In this document: positions 19,639 to 28,241 of the stretch, piece by piece
Position numbering within the stretch: the stretch's first letter is position 1
How the letters are laid out: each line of letters begins with the position of its first letter
NCBI RefSeq assembly: GCF_009759685.1
Contig: NZ_CP046654.1
Span: 248,001 to 312,000 of the forward strand
Reading direction: 5' to 3'
Length of the DNA stretch: 64,000 nucleotides
Origin: Acinetobacter baumannii
Lineage (GTDB): Bacteria; Pseudomonadota; Gammaproteobacteria; Pseudomonadales; Moraxellaceae
Notes under the pieces: model-generated
What the model was told of the DNA's origin: nothing
What the model saw: only the letters and a program-made list of their open reading frames with translations
Database searches by the model: none
Program-made: the position numbers and the translations under genes

Positions 19639-21014
19639 TCGTATTGCTCACGGTATTTACGCACAATGTACAGTGCAACAATGTTTAATCCTAAAGTGAT
19701 CACAAAGAGTGTTAAACCCAGTGCAAATGCCACCAAGGCCTGTGGGCTCGCAAAATCAGTATCACCCGTTAACTGTTTTACAATGGTTACGGTAACTGTC
19801 GAAACAGCTTCAAACGGATTTGCATGTAGAAGTGGACTGTTTCCTGCTGCCAAAACCACAATCATGGTTTCCCCTACGGCACGCGAAACAGCCAATAAAA
19901 ATGCCCCTGTAATACCCGGTAAAGCTGCTGGTAAAACCACTTGGCGAATCGTTTCTGATTTGGTTGCGCCCAGTCCTAACGAACCATCACGAAGTGCGCG
20001 AGGAACTTGAGTAATAATGTCATCAGACAAAGATGAAACGAATGGGATAATCATAATTCCCATTACAAAACCGGCAGTCAAAGCACTGGTTGCATTAATT
20101 TCAATACCAACATACGCACCAGCAGCTTTAAAGAATGGCCCAATAATCATCATGGCAAAAACACCATAAACGATTGTTGGAATACCCGCTAAAACTTCAA
20201 TGGTAGGTTTTGCCCATGAGCGTAACCACGGCGAAGCATACTCAGCTAAATAAATAGCAATCATTAAGCCAACAGGTACAGCAACTAATAAGGCAATACC
20301 ACTGACCATGAGCGTGCCCCATAGTAATGGTAATAAACCATAACTACCTTCTGCATTACCTGAAGTACTAAAGCCAGGGTTCCATTCTGTACCAAAGAAA
20401 AAGTCGATTGGACTTACAAAATGGAAGAAGTGCATTGCCTCACCAAACATCGACATTACAATGCCGATCGTGGTTAAAATTGCAACACCAGAACATAAGA
20501 TCAAACCAACATTAATTGCACGCTCAACTTGGTTACGTGCGCGATATTCTTGGCTGATTTTCTTCTTTGCCCACACTAAGCCCAACAAAGCGGCACAGAC
20601 AACAACAGCAAATTTGGCAAAAGAGCCAATAGTTTGAAATTTTGCATATTGCTGAGCAGCAGCCAACTCATAAGCCGCGGGATGATCACTTACCCCAAAA
20701 CCAGAAGCGATCGCTTGAACTCGATCAACAAGTACACTTCTTGCTGCTTCATCTAGAGAAGCTGTCACAGAAGCAGGTACGTTGTTAAAGATAATATGAT
20801 TTAAAATACTTGGCTCAACCAAGTTCCAAATGATCAAAATTAAAAAAGCAGGGATACCGCACCAAAGCCCAACCAGTGCGCCATAATAACCAGGACGAGA
20901 ATGTAATGTCGCCGAGTTGCTTCCCTTACCTGCTAGGTGGCGGCTCTTTCTCAGCCCAAGTTGATATGCAATTGCCACAAGGGCTAACAACACACCGATA
21001 AGTAGCAGATTCAT
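19635..21014 (-). CDS. pstC: phosphate ABC transporter permease PstC, long form
   Basis: A 459-residue inner-membrane permease, longer than E. coli PstC (about 319). The N-terminal part has two helices around a periplasmic stretch of roughly 60 residues (about 78-130), then a cytoplasmic segment KKKISQEYRARNQVERA, then the canonical six-helix permease with ALRDGSLGLGATKSETIRQVVLPAA as the ATPase contact loop and AVGETMIVVLAAG in a conserved helix. It partners PstA; the genes overlap by 4 bp. A hairpin with a T run separates it from pstS, which may reduce transcription of pstC relative to pstS. Confidence 0.94.
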   Translation of the reverse strand: MNLLLIGVLLALVAIAYQLGLRKSRHLAGKGSNSATLHSRPGYYGALVGLWCGIPAFLILIIWNLVEPSILNHIIFNNVPASVTASLDEAARSVLVDRVQAIASGFGVSDHPAAYELAAAQQYAKFQTIGSFAKFAVVVCAALLGLVWAKKKISQEYRARNQVERAINVGLILCSGVAILTTIGIVMSMFGEAMHFFHFVSPIDFFFGTEWNPGFSTSGNAEGSYGLLPLLWGTLMVSGIALLVAVPVGLMIAIYLAEYASPWLRSWAKPTIEVLAGIPTIVYGVFAMMIIGPFFKAAGAYVGIEINATSALTAGFVMGIMIIPFVSSLSDDIITQVPRALRDGSLGLGATKSETIRQVVLPAALPGITGAFLLAVSRAVGETMIVVLAAGNSPLLHANPFEAVSTVTVTIVKQLTGDTDFASPQALVAFALGLTLFVITLGLNIVALYIVRKYREQYE

Positions 21015-21066
21015 GTATTCTCCACTGTTTTCTCAATTGTCATAATTTGGGAAAAACGTGTTAGAC

Positions 21067-21099
21067 AAAAAGGCTGATGATCGCTTGAGATCACCAGCC
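21067..21099 (-). terminator. partial terminator / attenuator between pstS and pstC
   Basis: An 11-bp stem with one mismatch (GGCTGATGATC at 21072-21082, GATCACCAGCC at 21089-21099) is followed on the minus strand by five T residues. Its position inside the operon suggests attenuation, so that the abundant binding protein is made in excess over the permeases. Confidence 0.65.
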
Positions 21100-21114
21100 C
21101 CTATTTAAACTAAC

Positions 21115-22146
21115 TTATTTAACAGTTTTACCTGCTTTAAAGTCAGCTAAAACTTTAGCGCGTTCTGCATCAGACATCGCGATTAAACCATCACGCTCAG
21201 CTTTAGAACCTTTACCAGTCGCTTTTTTGCTTAGGAAGTATTCTACGTATTGTGGTAAACCTTTAACTGATTTTAAGTGCTCGCCTTTTACATAGAAGTA
21301 TAGTGGACGAGATACAGGGTATGTACCATTTAACACAGTTTTCTCAGAAGGAACTACGTTGTTTACTGTCGCTACACGTAACTTGTCACGGTTCATGTCA
21401 TAGAAACTTAAACCAAATACGCCTACTGCACTTGGAGAAGTTTTTAAGCGAGCTAGAGTTTCTGTATAGTCACCAGCAATTTCAATTACACGGCCGTCTT
21501 TACGGAAAGTAGAACATGCTTTCTTTTGAGCGTCTTTGTCTAGGCTCTTGAAGTATTCATACGCTTCGCAACCAGCTTCAACCATTTTTTCTTGGAAAAC
21601 TTCACGCGTACCGTGGTTAGACGCAGGAATAACAAGCGTAATAGGCTCATTAGGAAGTGATTTGTCAATTTGGTTCCAGTTTGTATAAGGGTTTGGAACC
21701 AATTTACCTTTTGAAGGTAACTGTGCAGCTAAAGCAGCAAACACATGGTAAGGTTTTAATTTATAAGCTGCTTTGCTTGAGCTAGACGCAAATACAATAC
21801 CGTCATAACCAATTTTGATTTCTTGAATTTGTTTTACACCAGCTTTGTTACAAGCTTCGATTTCAGTGCTTTTAATTTTACGAGAAGCGTTTGCAACGTC
21901 GATTGTGTTGTCGCCAACACCTTGACAGAACTGTTTTAAACCAGCAGAAGAACCACCAGAACCTACAACAGGAGTTTTAAATTGAGGGAATGTATTACCA
22001 AACTCTTCAGCTACAACGCTGGCAAATGGTAATACAGTTGAAGAACCAGCAATTTGAATCGTATCACGAGCTGCATTTGCAGTCGTTGTTACAGCGGCCC
22101 CAGTTACTGCTAATGCAATTGCGATTTGACGTGGATTTAAGCGCAT
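21115..22146 (-). CDS. pstS: periplasmic phosphate-binding protein PstS
   Basis: A 343-residue substrate-binding protein of the high-affinity phosphate transporter. The signal peptide MRLNPRQIAIALAVTGAA..TTTANA should be cleaved before ARDT. The phosphate-site motifs are visible: IAGSSTVLPF and VGSGGSSAGLKQFC near the N-terminus, and DVANASRKI. It resembles the alternative PstS type of Pseudomonas and Acinetobacter more than E. coli PstS. I start at ATG 22146 because GAGAG lies at proper distance; ATG 22161, five codons upstream, would overlap that site. It is first in the operon, downstream of a Pho box. Confidence 0.95.
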   Translation of the reverse strand: MRLNPRQIAIALAVTGAAVTTTANAARDTIQIAGSSTVLPFASVVAEEFGNTFPQFKTPVVGSGGSSAGLKQFCQGVGDNTIDVANASRKIKSTEIEACNKAGVKQIQEIKIGYDGIVFASSSSKAAYKLKPYHVFAALAAQLPSKGKLVPNPYTNWNQIDKSLPNEPITLVIPASNHGTREVFQEKMVEAGCEAYEYFKSLDKDAQKKACSTFRKDGRVIEIAGDYTETLARLKTSPSAVGVFGLSFYDMNRDKLRVATVNNVVPSEKTVLNGTYPVSRPLYFYVKGEHLKSVKGLPQYVEYFLSKKATGKGSKAERDGLIAMSDAERAKVLADFKAGKTVK

Positions 22147-22236
22147 TCTGTTCTCTCTCATTAATGCAATAGGTTGTACGTCACTTTTTGTTGAGTGCTT
22201 GTACGCTCTTCGATAGCTGCATTGTGAATAGAAAAT

Positions 22237-22265
22237 ATGACAAATAAGTTACAGTATTATGACGC
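22237..22265 (-). promoter_or_regulatory. Pho box (PhoB operator) upstream of pstS
   Basis: On the minus strand three 7-bp units repeat with exact 11-bp spacing: GCGTCAT (22265-22259), CTGTAAC (22254-22248) and TTGTCAT (22243-22237), separated by AT-rich 4-bp spacers. This is the PhoB recognition format (CTGTCAT-like direct repeats). It lies about 90 bp before the pstS start and predicts induction on phosphate starvation. Confidence 0.8.
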
Positions 22266-22545
22266 TTTCATGATTTTTATAATGTTCATTGTCACATTTT
22301 TAAATCTATTTTATATCAATTATTTAAGATGATTTTATAAGTCCTTTGCTATTTAGATTTAATGGGAAATATGACAAACGTTTAAAATAATAAAATTATA
22401 ATTATGCTTAAATTATAAAAACTTAAGTAATTTAATGAATTGATGTTACAAAATTATTTTATTGACACAATTCTCAATTTTTTACGTGACACCTTTATTT
22501 TTAAAAAATTATTTCGCCCGAACATGAAAATATTATGACAAAACA
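22266..22545. other. AT-rich intergenic region upstream of the pst promoter
   Basis: No coding sequence is evident. The stretch is very AT-rich. Two further copies of ATATGACAAA or TTATGACAAA (around 22369 and 22534) match the last Pho half-site but lack an in-phase partner. Confidence 0.5.
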
Positions 22546-22577
22546 AAAACGGTTACCTGCCTTATGTCAGATAACCG
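22546..22577 (-). terminator. intrinsic terminator of the amino acid permease gene
   Basis: The stem CGGTTACCTG / CAGATAACCG has one mismatch and is followed on the minus strand by TTTTTG. Confidence 0.8.
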
Positions 22578-22601
22578 CAATATCACTGTAAATTTAGCTT
22601 A

Positions 22602-23981
22602 TTAGTTTGATTGTACTTCCGGCATTGCGACCATTTTTTTACGATACTTAAAGAAATACATAATCGCTAAAACCGCAAGCCAGATAGGCCCCAAAATAAC
22701 AGCGAGTCTCATATCTGGTGTCATCGCCATAATAATGAGAATGAAACATACAAAACTAATAGTTAAATAATTACTCCATGGGCTCATAATGCTTTGGAAT
22801 TTGGTTTGACGCTTTTGCAATTTCATTGCTTTGGTAAATTTCAAATGCGTGACTGAGATCATAAGCCAGTTAATAACAAGCGCAGCCACAACCAACATCA
22901 TAAAGAGCTGAAAAGCTTGACCAGGAATTAAATAGTTGACCACTACACAGACTGCTGTAATTGAAGCAGACACAATTGCAGCAGGGACCGGAATACCGCG
23001 GCTGTTCACTTTTTTCAAAATTGCTGGCGCATTGCCCTGCTCTGCTAAACCATGCAACATACGACTATTACAGTAAATACAACTGTTATAAACCGAAATA
23101 GCAGCAATCAAGACCACAAAGTTCAGAACATTCGCAACGCCATTACTATTGAGGGACTGGAAAATTAAGACAAACGGGCTACCGCCTTCTGCCACCATAT
23201 TCCATGGATAAAGACATAAAAGAATACCGATTGCACCGATATAAAAAATCAGGATGCGATAAACAATCTGGTTTACTGCCTTTGGAATTGTTGTCTCCGG
23301 TTTTTTCGTTTCAGCCGCAGCAATACCGATAAGTTCTAGACCACCGAATGCAAACATAATGACAGCCAAAGCCATAATAAAGCCATGAATACCATGCGGA
23401 AAGAAACCACCGTGTTGCCATAAATTTGCAACACCCGCTTGCGGACCTGCTGAGCCTGAAAGTAAAAGATAAGCACCGAAGCCAATCATACTTAAAATCG
23501 CAACAATTTTAATGCAGGAAAATAAGAACTCCGATTCCCCAAAAAAGCGGACATTTACCAAGTTAATGCCGTTAATTAAAATAAAGAAAAATAGAGCGGT
23601 CAGCCATGTCGGAATTTCTGGCCACCAAAACTGAATAAAAGTACCAATCGCACTCAGTTCGGCCATACTCACCAGTACATACAAAACCCAGTAGTTCCAG
23701 CCAGACATAAAACCAGCCATTTTGCCCCAGTATTTGTTCGCAAAATAACTAAAAGAACCACTTACCGGTTCTTCAACAACCATTTCACCTAAATGACGCA
23801 TAATCAAAAAGGCAATAATTCCTGCAATTGCATATCCCAATAAAATTGAAGGACCTGCCAGTTTAATTGTTTGTGATAGACCTAAGAATAATCCTGTTCC
23901 GATCGCCCCTCCGAGTGCGATGAGTTGAATATGCCGATTGGATAAGCCTTGTTTTAACTCGTGCTTATTGTTTGCATCCAT
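22602..23981 (-). CDS. amino acid permease of the APC superfamily, probably aromatic (AroP/PheP-like)
   Basis: A 459-residue, 12-helix secondary transporter. The N-terminus LSNRHIQLIALGGAIGTGLFLG is the amino acid transporter (AAT) family signature, and MRHLGEMVVEEPVSGSFSYFA follows. NVRFFGESEF and GGLELIGIAAAE are also conserved. Members include AroP, PheP, GabP, ProY and CycA; the exact substrate cannot be read from sequence, but the gene lies next to ipdC on the same strand, which favours aromatic amino acids. A 140-bp gap with an 8-bp hairpin separates the two, so they may or may not form one transcript. It ends with a terminator. Confidence 0.85.
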   Translation of the reverse strand: MDANNKHELKQGLSNRHIQLIALGGAIGTGLFLGLSQTIKLAGPSILLGYAIAGIIAFLIMRHLGEMVVEEPVSGSFSYFANKYWGKMAGFMSGWNYWVLYVLVSMAELSAIGTFIQFWWPEIPTWLTALFFFILINGINLVNVRFFGESEFLFSCIKIVAILSMIGFGAYLLLSGSAGPQAGVANLWQHGGFFPHGIHGFIMALAVIMFAFGGLELIGIAAAETKKPETTIPKAVNQIVYRILIFYIGAIGILLCLYPWNMVAEGGSPFVLIFQSLNSNGVANVLNFVVLIAAISVYNSCIYCNSRMLHGLAEQGNAPAILKKVNSRGIPVPAAIVSASITAVCVVVNYLIPGQAFQLFMMLVVAALVINWLMISVTHLKFTKAMKLQKRQTKFQSIMSPWSNYLTISFVCFILIIMAMTPDMRLAVILGPIWLAVLAIMYFFKYRKKMVAMPEVQSN

Positions 23982-24035
23982 AACATTATCTCCAATGTTG
24001 GTGTCACTTCCTGTACACCTTTATTCAGCACCATA

Positions 24036-24062
24036 TCCGAAGGCCAGAAACCGACCTTCGGA
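24036..24062. other. hairpin between ipdC and the permease gene
   Basis: TCCGAAGG (24036-24043) pairs with CCTTCGGA (24055-24062) around an 11-nt loop. No T run follows, so it is not a clear terminator; it may modulate expression of the permease relative to ipdC. Confidence 0.5.
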
Positions 24063-24121
24063 CATAAGTTGCTTTAGTATGAGTCCATTTAATTTTTGAG
24101 AAGACGTGTCCTATCTTCTAT

Positions 24122-25843
24122 TTAAAAAGAGATTGCATCCTTACATTTAACTGGTTGGGAACGCTCCTTTAAAATTTCGTAGCCGCGATCACCGTAGTCA
24201 AAACGTGCAATCACAGAAGCAAATTTTTTCAAACTCACCGGTGCATCCATTGCTGGTAGTTTCAATTCAATAAAGGTTAACTGGTCATTTTGCTGAACGT
24301 TGTCTAAAACGCTCTTTAGCTGCCCGGCGGTTTCAACTACATAAGTTGTATGGCCTTTCTTACCGTTAAATACTGCTGGGATTTCAGTGTATTTCCAGTT
24401 TTGCACGTCGTTATAGGCAGCGTTTTCACCCATAATTAAACGTTCAATGGTGTAGCCGCCATTGTTCAACAAGAAAATAATTGGTTTTAAACCATGGCGG
24501 ATAATCGTAGAGAGTTCTTGTACCGTAAGCTGGAACGAACCGTCACCAATAAACAAAATTTGACGACGCTCAGGAGCAGCTAACAAACTACCAAGCAAAG
24601 CTGGCAAGGTATAACCAATAGAACCCCAAAGCGGTTGAGCAATATATTTAGCTGTGGCAGGAAGTTTGATACCTGACAATGCAGAGTTTGATGTTCCTAC
24701 TTCACCAATAATCACATCATCTTCTTTTAAGAACCCTGAAATGTAGTTCCAAAGCACATCTTGGCTAAGCTTCTGTTGAGCTGGCGCTTCAATTAATTTC
24801 TGAGGTTGTTTTTCAAGAAGAGGTATTGACGATTTACGTGGCGCAACTTTTTTATTTAGCTCGACAAGTAATTGTCCAATTTCAATACCCGGAAAATCCT
24901 GACCAAAAATATTCAAGCCATAAGATTTAATTTCGATGTAGTTCTTGGTCTCAATTTGATGCGTAAATACAGCTGAGCCTACATCGGTAAAGCGCGCGCC
25001 AACACCAATTAAACAGTCAGATTGTTCAATGATATTTTTCACATGCGGTTGGCTTGCCCCACCCACATAAGTTCCGATGTAACGAGGTGAGCCTTCATCC
25101 ATAATATTTTTTGCAGTATTCATACCTGCAAATGGAATTGAGCATTTCTGAGACAAATCATTTAAAAGTGAAGTTACACCAAAAACTGAGGCTTCATTAT
25201 CAATTAAAAGCGCTGGACTTTGAGCATTCTCAATAATGTCACAAAGTTTGCTTACCACACTTTGTAATAATTCAGGTTCAACAGCTGGATAGCTTAGGTC
25301 AAGCGGACGCTCAGACACTTCAATCTTAACGTGAGTAATATCACCAGGTAGTTGGATATGTACAGGACGGCGTTCAAGGAAACACTGACGCAATACACGG
25401 TCAATTTCAGAAGCTGCATTTGCAGGAGTTAAACGAGTTTGGGCAACTGTGAACTCTTTCATGCAGTTCATAATATTGTCGTAGTTACCATCAACTAACG
25501 TATGGTGTATGAGAGTGCCCTTTTGAACTGCATGTAAAGGTGGAATACCTGAGATATGAATAAGAGGTACATTTTCTGCATAGGCACCTGCAATACCATT
25601 AATGGCACTTAAGTCACCTACACCATAAGTGGTTGCCAAGGCAGAAAAACCGTTAATTCGTGCATAACCGTCTGCTGCATAGGCAGCATTTAATTCATTA
25701 CAATTTCCAATAAATTCGAGTTGTGGGTCTGCTTCAACTTGTTCTAGATATGAGAGGTTAAAATCACCAGGTACACCAAAAAGATGTTGGATACCCATTT
25801 GTTTTAGACGAAGATTTAAAAATTCACCAATTTCTATGAACAT
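24122..25843 (-). CDS. ipdC: indole-3-pyruvate / phenylpyruvate decarboxylase (ThDP-dependent)
   Basis: A 573-residue thiamine diphosphate enzyme of the pyruvate decarboxylase group that converts an aromatic 2-oxo acid to the aldehyde. Visible active-site residues are Glu50 (NCNELNAAYAADGYAR), the His-His pair 113-114 (GTLIHHTLVDG), the ThDP/Mg motif GDGS at 433 to NN at 460-461, and Glu467 in GGYTIERLI. These match IpdC, PPDC and yeast PDC rather than acetolactate synthase, which lacks the HH pair. Preference between indolepyruvate and phenylpyruvate is uncertain. It is divergent from an Lrp-type regulator and near an aldehyde dehydrogenase gene, fitting aromatic amino acid to arylacetate conversion. 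Confidence 0.9.
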   Translation of the reverse strand: MFIEIGEFLNLRLKQMGIQHLFGVPGDFNLSYLEQVEADPQLEFIGNCNELNAAYAADGYARINGFSALATTYGVGDLSAINGIAGAYAENVPLIHISGIPPLHAVQKGTLIHHTLVDGNYDNIMNCMKEFTVAQTRLTPANAASEIDRVLRQCFLERRPVHIQLPGDITHVKIEVSERPLDLSYPAVEPELLQSVVSKLCDIIENAQSPALLIDNEASVFGVTSLLNDLSQKCSIPFAGMNTAKNIMDEGSPRYIGTYVGGASQPHVKNIIEQSDCLIGVGARFTDVGSAVFTHQIETKNYIEIKSYGLNIFGQDFPGIEIGQLLVELNKKVAPRKSSIPLLEKQPQKLIEAPAQQKLSQDVLWNYISGFLKEDDVIIGEVGTSNSALSGIKLPATAKYIAQPLWGSIGYTLPALLGSLLAAPERRQILFIGDGSFQLTVQELSTIIRHGLKPIIFLLNNGGYTIERLIMGENAAYNDVQNWKYTEIPAVFNGKKGHTTYVVETAGQLKSVLDNVQQNDQLTFIELKLPAMDAPVSLKKFASVIARFDYGDRGYEILKERSQPVKCKDAISF

Positions 25844-25913
25844 TGCTCTATATCCTTTGAGACCAATTTTTATTCCATAGAAAAATAATATTTCATCTAT
25901 CTTTTAGATTTCG

Positions 25914-25958
25914 TGCATAATGAAAACGCATTTTAATAAAAATACATAATTTGTGTAT
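25914..25958. promoter_or_regulatory. candidate operator region for the Lrp-type regulator (ipdC/lrp intergenic)
   Basis: TGCATAAT at 25914-25921 is followed by the dyad ATACA-TAATTTG-TGTAT at 25942-25958, just before the regulator's Shine-Dalgarno. The octamer TGCATAAT also occurs upstream of the aldehyde dehydrogenase gene (28107-28114). Binding is inferred. Confidence 0.4.
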
Positions 25959-25977
25959 CATAAAAGGATTTTATGCA

Positions 25978-26463
25978 ATGGATAAGTTCGACTGGCAAAT
26001 CATTCAGGCACTACAAAAGAATGGACGACTCACCAATCAGGAAATTGGAGATTTAATCGGTTTATCTGCTTCTCAATGTTCAAGACGACGTCAATTGCTT
26101 GAACAAAAAGGCGTGATCCTCGGTTATACAGCACGTATCCAGCAACAGGCGCTAGGGCTGGAAGTTACAGCGATGATTCACATAAACTTAAGAACACACG
26201 AGGCGAAATCACAGCAAGCTTTCCAAGAGCTGATTGAAGCTGAAGATAACATTCAGGATGCTTTTTCAATTAGTGGTGATGCTGATTTTATTTTAAAAGT
26301 CGTTGCTGAAAATTTAGAACAGCTTTCTCAATTTGTGACTGAAAGATTGCTTTCTTATAATTTTATAGGGCACATAAAGTCTTACATTGTTCTGAAAAAA
26401 ATTAAAGAACAGAATCATTTTTTAATCAAGCCTAAAAGCATGAGCTATCATCACTCTCAATAA
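25978..26463 (+). CDS. Lrp/AsnC-family transcriptional regulator
   Basis: A 161-residue regulator with an N-terminal helix-turn-helix (DWQIIQALQKNGRLTNQEIG, then LSASQCSRRRQLLEQKGVI) and a C-terminal RAM effector domain (DAFSISGDADFILKV). Proteins of this family bind amino acids and form octamers or larger rings on DNA. It is divergent from ipdC and flanked by the aldehyde dehydrogenase gene, so it probably controls both in response to an aromatic amino acid. ATG 25978 (MDKFDW) is the start, with AAAAGGA nine bases upstream; an in-frame TTG at 25951 is unlikely. Confidence 0.93.
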   Translation: MDKFDWQIIQALQKNGRLTNQEIGDLIGLSASQCSRRRQLLEQKGVILGYTARIQQQALGLEVTAMIHINLRTHEAKSQQAFQELIEAEDNIQDAFSISGDADFILKVVAENLEQLSQFVTERLLSYNFIGHIKSYIVLKKIKEQNHFLIKPKSMSYHHSQ

Positions 26464-26500
26464 AATAACTCAGCTTTTCACTCTTAAAAGTGAAAATAAA

Positions 26501-26523
26501 AAGGCGGATACTAAATCCGCCTT
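26501..26523. terminator. bidirectional terminator between the lrp-type gene and the aldehyde dehydrogenase gene
   Basis: AAGGCGGAT pairs with ATCCGCCTT around a 5-nt loop, with flanking A and T. A second, AT-rich hairpin (TTTTCACT with AGTGAAAA, about 26475-26496) precedes it. Confidence 0.85.
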
Positions 26524-26534
26524 AAAATTAATAT

Positions 26535-27965
26535 TTAGACTTTACTAATATGGACCGTTTGTCCAATCGTATTTTCAAGCAAACCTTCCAAACCAAACTC
26601 AGCGCCTAAGCCAGACATTTTCCAGCCGCCGAAAGGTGCATGAGGCAGTACTTCTGCATGGGTATTAATCCAGACCGTTCCACATTGAAGCTGTGTAGCG
26701 TAGGTCTGTGCGGTTTTAAGATCAGAAGACCAAATTGAACCGCCCAAACCAAACTCACTGTCATTGGCACGAGCAATAGCATCGTTGATATCGGTATATT
26801 TTAAAACAGGTAACACTGGACCAAATTGCTCTTCTTGCACCACACGGCAAGAATCAGAAACTTCAGTCAAAATAGTTGGTGCAATAAAATAGCCCTGCTC
26901 TGGTAGCTGTTGTTGTCCAGAAAGTGCTTTTGCACCTTGTGCAATCGCTTCAGCAATAAGAGCTTTCACTTTGTTATATTGCATCTGGTTTTGTACTGGT
27001 CCAAATGTTGTAGAAGATGCCATACCATCCCCCACAACTTGAGCGTTGGCAATATCAGCTAACTTTTGAGATAAGGCTTCATATTGGCTTTCATGCACAT
27101 ATAAACGCTTTAACGCCGCACATGTTTGACCAGCATTCAAGAACGCCATATTAAAAATCTTAACAGCAATTTCATCGATATTTGCATCTGGTAATACAAT
27201 ACCGGCATCATTACCACCAAGCTCTAAAGTTAAGTGTTTTAGCTGCTGAGCTGCACCAGCCATAATGTGCTGCCCTGTTCGAGTTGATCCCGTAAACACG
27301 ACTTTTTGCACATCTGGATGAGAAGATAATGCTTCACCAATCTCACCAGCACCAACCATAATTGAGATTACACCTGCTGGAACTTCTTGCTGAATGATTT
27401 CACATAAACGTAAAGTCGATAATGGTGTGTATTCAGAAGGTTTGCTAATGACAACGTTACCTGCACGTAAAGCAGGCATGATATGCCAAACTGCAATCAT
27501 GAGTGGCCAGTTCCATGGCGTAATTGAAGCCACTACACCCAATGGTTGGCGATGGCGCTCAATACGCTTAGTTTCACTGTCTTCAATTACTTCTACCGGT
27601 AAATCCATAGAAGCCGCATAACGCGTCCAGCCAATTGCACCTTGCACTTCCATTTGTGCCAGTGCTAGTGGTTTACCTTGTTCAAGCACCACCAGCTCTG
27701 CAAGCATTTCAGCATGCTTTTCAATACCGTCTGCAATCTTGTTTAAAATTGATTTACGCTCATCATGCGAGACAAGCTGCCAAGCTTTAGAAGCCTGTTT
27801 AGCTGCACTAACAGCTTGATTCACTTGTGCAACTGATGCTTTTGCACAACGTGCACCAGTTAAGCCTGTAGCAGGATTAATAATTTCCAGTTCACCTTGT
27901 TCACCTGAACAAAGTTGACCGCCAATAATAAGTTTAAATTCATTAAGCATATTCGCTTGTTGCAT
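26535..27965 (-). CDS. NAD(P)-dependent aldehyde dehydrogenase, probably for arylacetaldehydes
   Basis: A 476-residue member of the ALDH superfamily that oxidises an aldehyde to the acid. The catalytic base Glu248 (LTLELGGNDAG) and nucleophile Cys282 (NAGQTCAALKR) are present, as are the cofactor motifs SITPWNWPLM, KPSEYTPLS and FTGSTRTG. It starts at ATG 27965 after AAGGAAGAAGAA. It faces the Lrp-type regulator and shares a promoter octamer with ipdC, so the most economical reading is oxidation of indole- or phenylacetaldehyde made by IpdC. Other aldehydes cannot be excluded. Confidence 0.9.
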   Translation of the reverse strand: MQQANMLNEFKLIIGGQLCSGEQGELEIINPATGLTGARCAKASVAQVNQAVSAAKQASKAWQLVSHDERKSILNKIADGIEKHAEMLAELVVLEQGKPLALAQMEVQGAIGWTRYAASMDLPVEVIEDSETKRIERHRQPLGVVASITPWNWPLMIAVWHIMPALRAGNVVISKPSEYTPLSTLRLCEIIQQEVPAGVISIMVGAGEIGEALSSHPDVQKVVFTGSTRTGQHIMAGAAQQLKHLTLELGGNDAGIVLPDANIDEIAVKIFNMAFLNAGQTCAALKRLYVHESQYEALSQKLADIANAQVVGDGMASSTTFGPVQNQMQYNKVKALIAEAIAQGAKALSGQQQLPEQGYFIAPTILTEVSDSCRVVQEEQFGPVLPVLKYTDINDAIARANDSEFGLGGSIWSSDLKTAQTYATQLQCGTVWINTHAEVLPHAPFGGWKMSGLGAEFGLEGLLENTIGQTVHISKV

Positions 27966-28106
27966 TTCTTCTTCCTTGTCTTAATTGTAATTACGACTTC
28001 TTACTTTATGTAGTATGGTTTAAAGCAAGTGCCGTATTGATATATCAATGCGGCCAAAAAATCGGGAACATACCAATACAATAAGAAATTTGCTCACCAT
28101 AAATCA

Positions 28107-28153
28107 TGCATAATTATTTTTGTTTTTTGAAAATATGCATGTTTTGTGCATAT
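28107..28153. promoter_or_regulatory. candidate operator upstream of the aldehyde dehydrogenase gene
   Basis: TGCATAAT at 28107-28114 matches the octamer between ipdC and the lrp-type gene. Next to it is a perfect inverted repeat ATATGCA (28133-28139), 7-bp spacer, TGCATAT (28147-28153). It is 140-190 bp before the gene, with no other gene between. Confidence 0.45.
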
Positions 28154-28198
28154 ACCCTTCTTCTGATACACACTTTTAATAAAAATAATATGTAATAA

Positions 28199-28223
28199 AA
28201 AAGCCCGGCAATAAACCGAGCTT
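28199..28223 (-). terminator. intrinsic terminator of the dat-ddc operon
   Basis: On the minus strand AAGCTCGG pairs with CCGGGCTT (one G-U pair) around a 7-nt loop, followed by a run of T. Confidence 0.85.
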
Positions 28224-28241
28224 TTTGGGGTATCAACTCAA

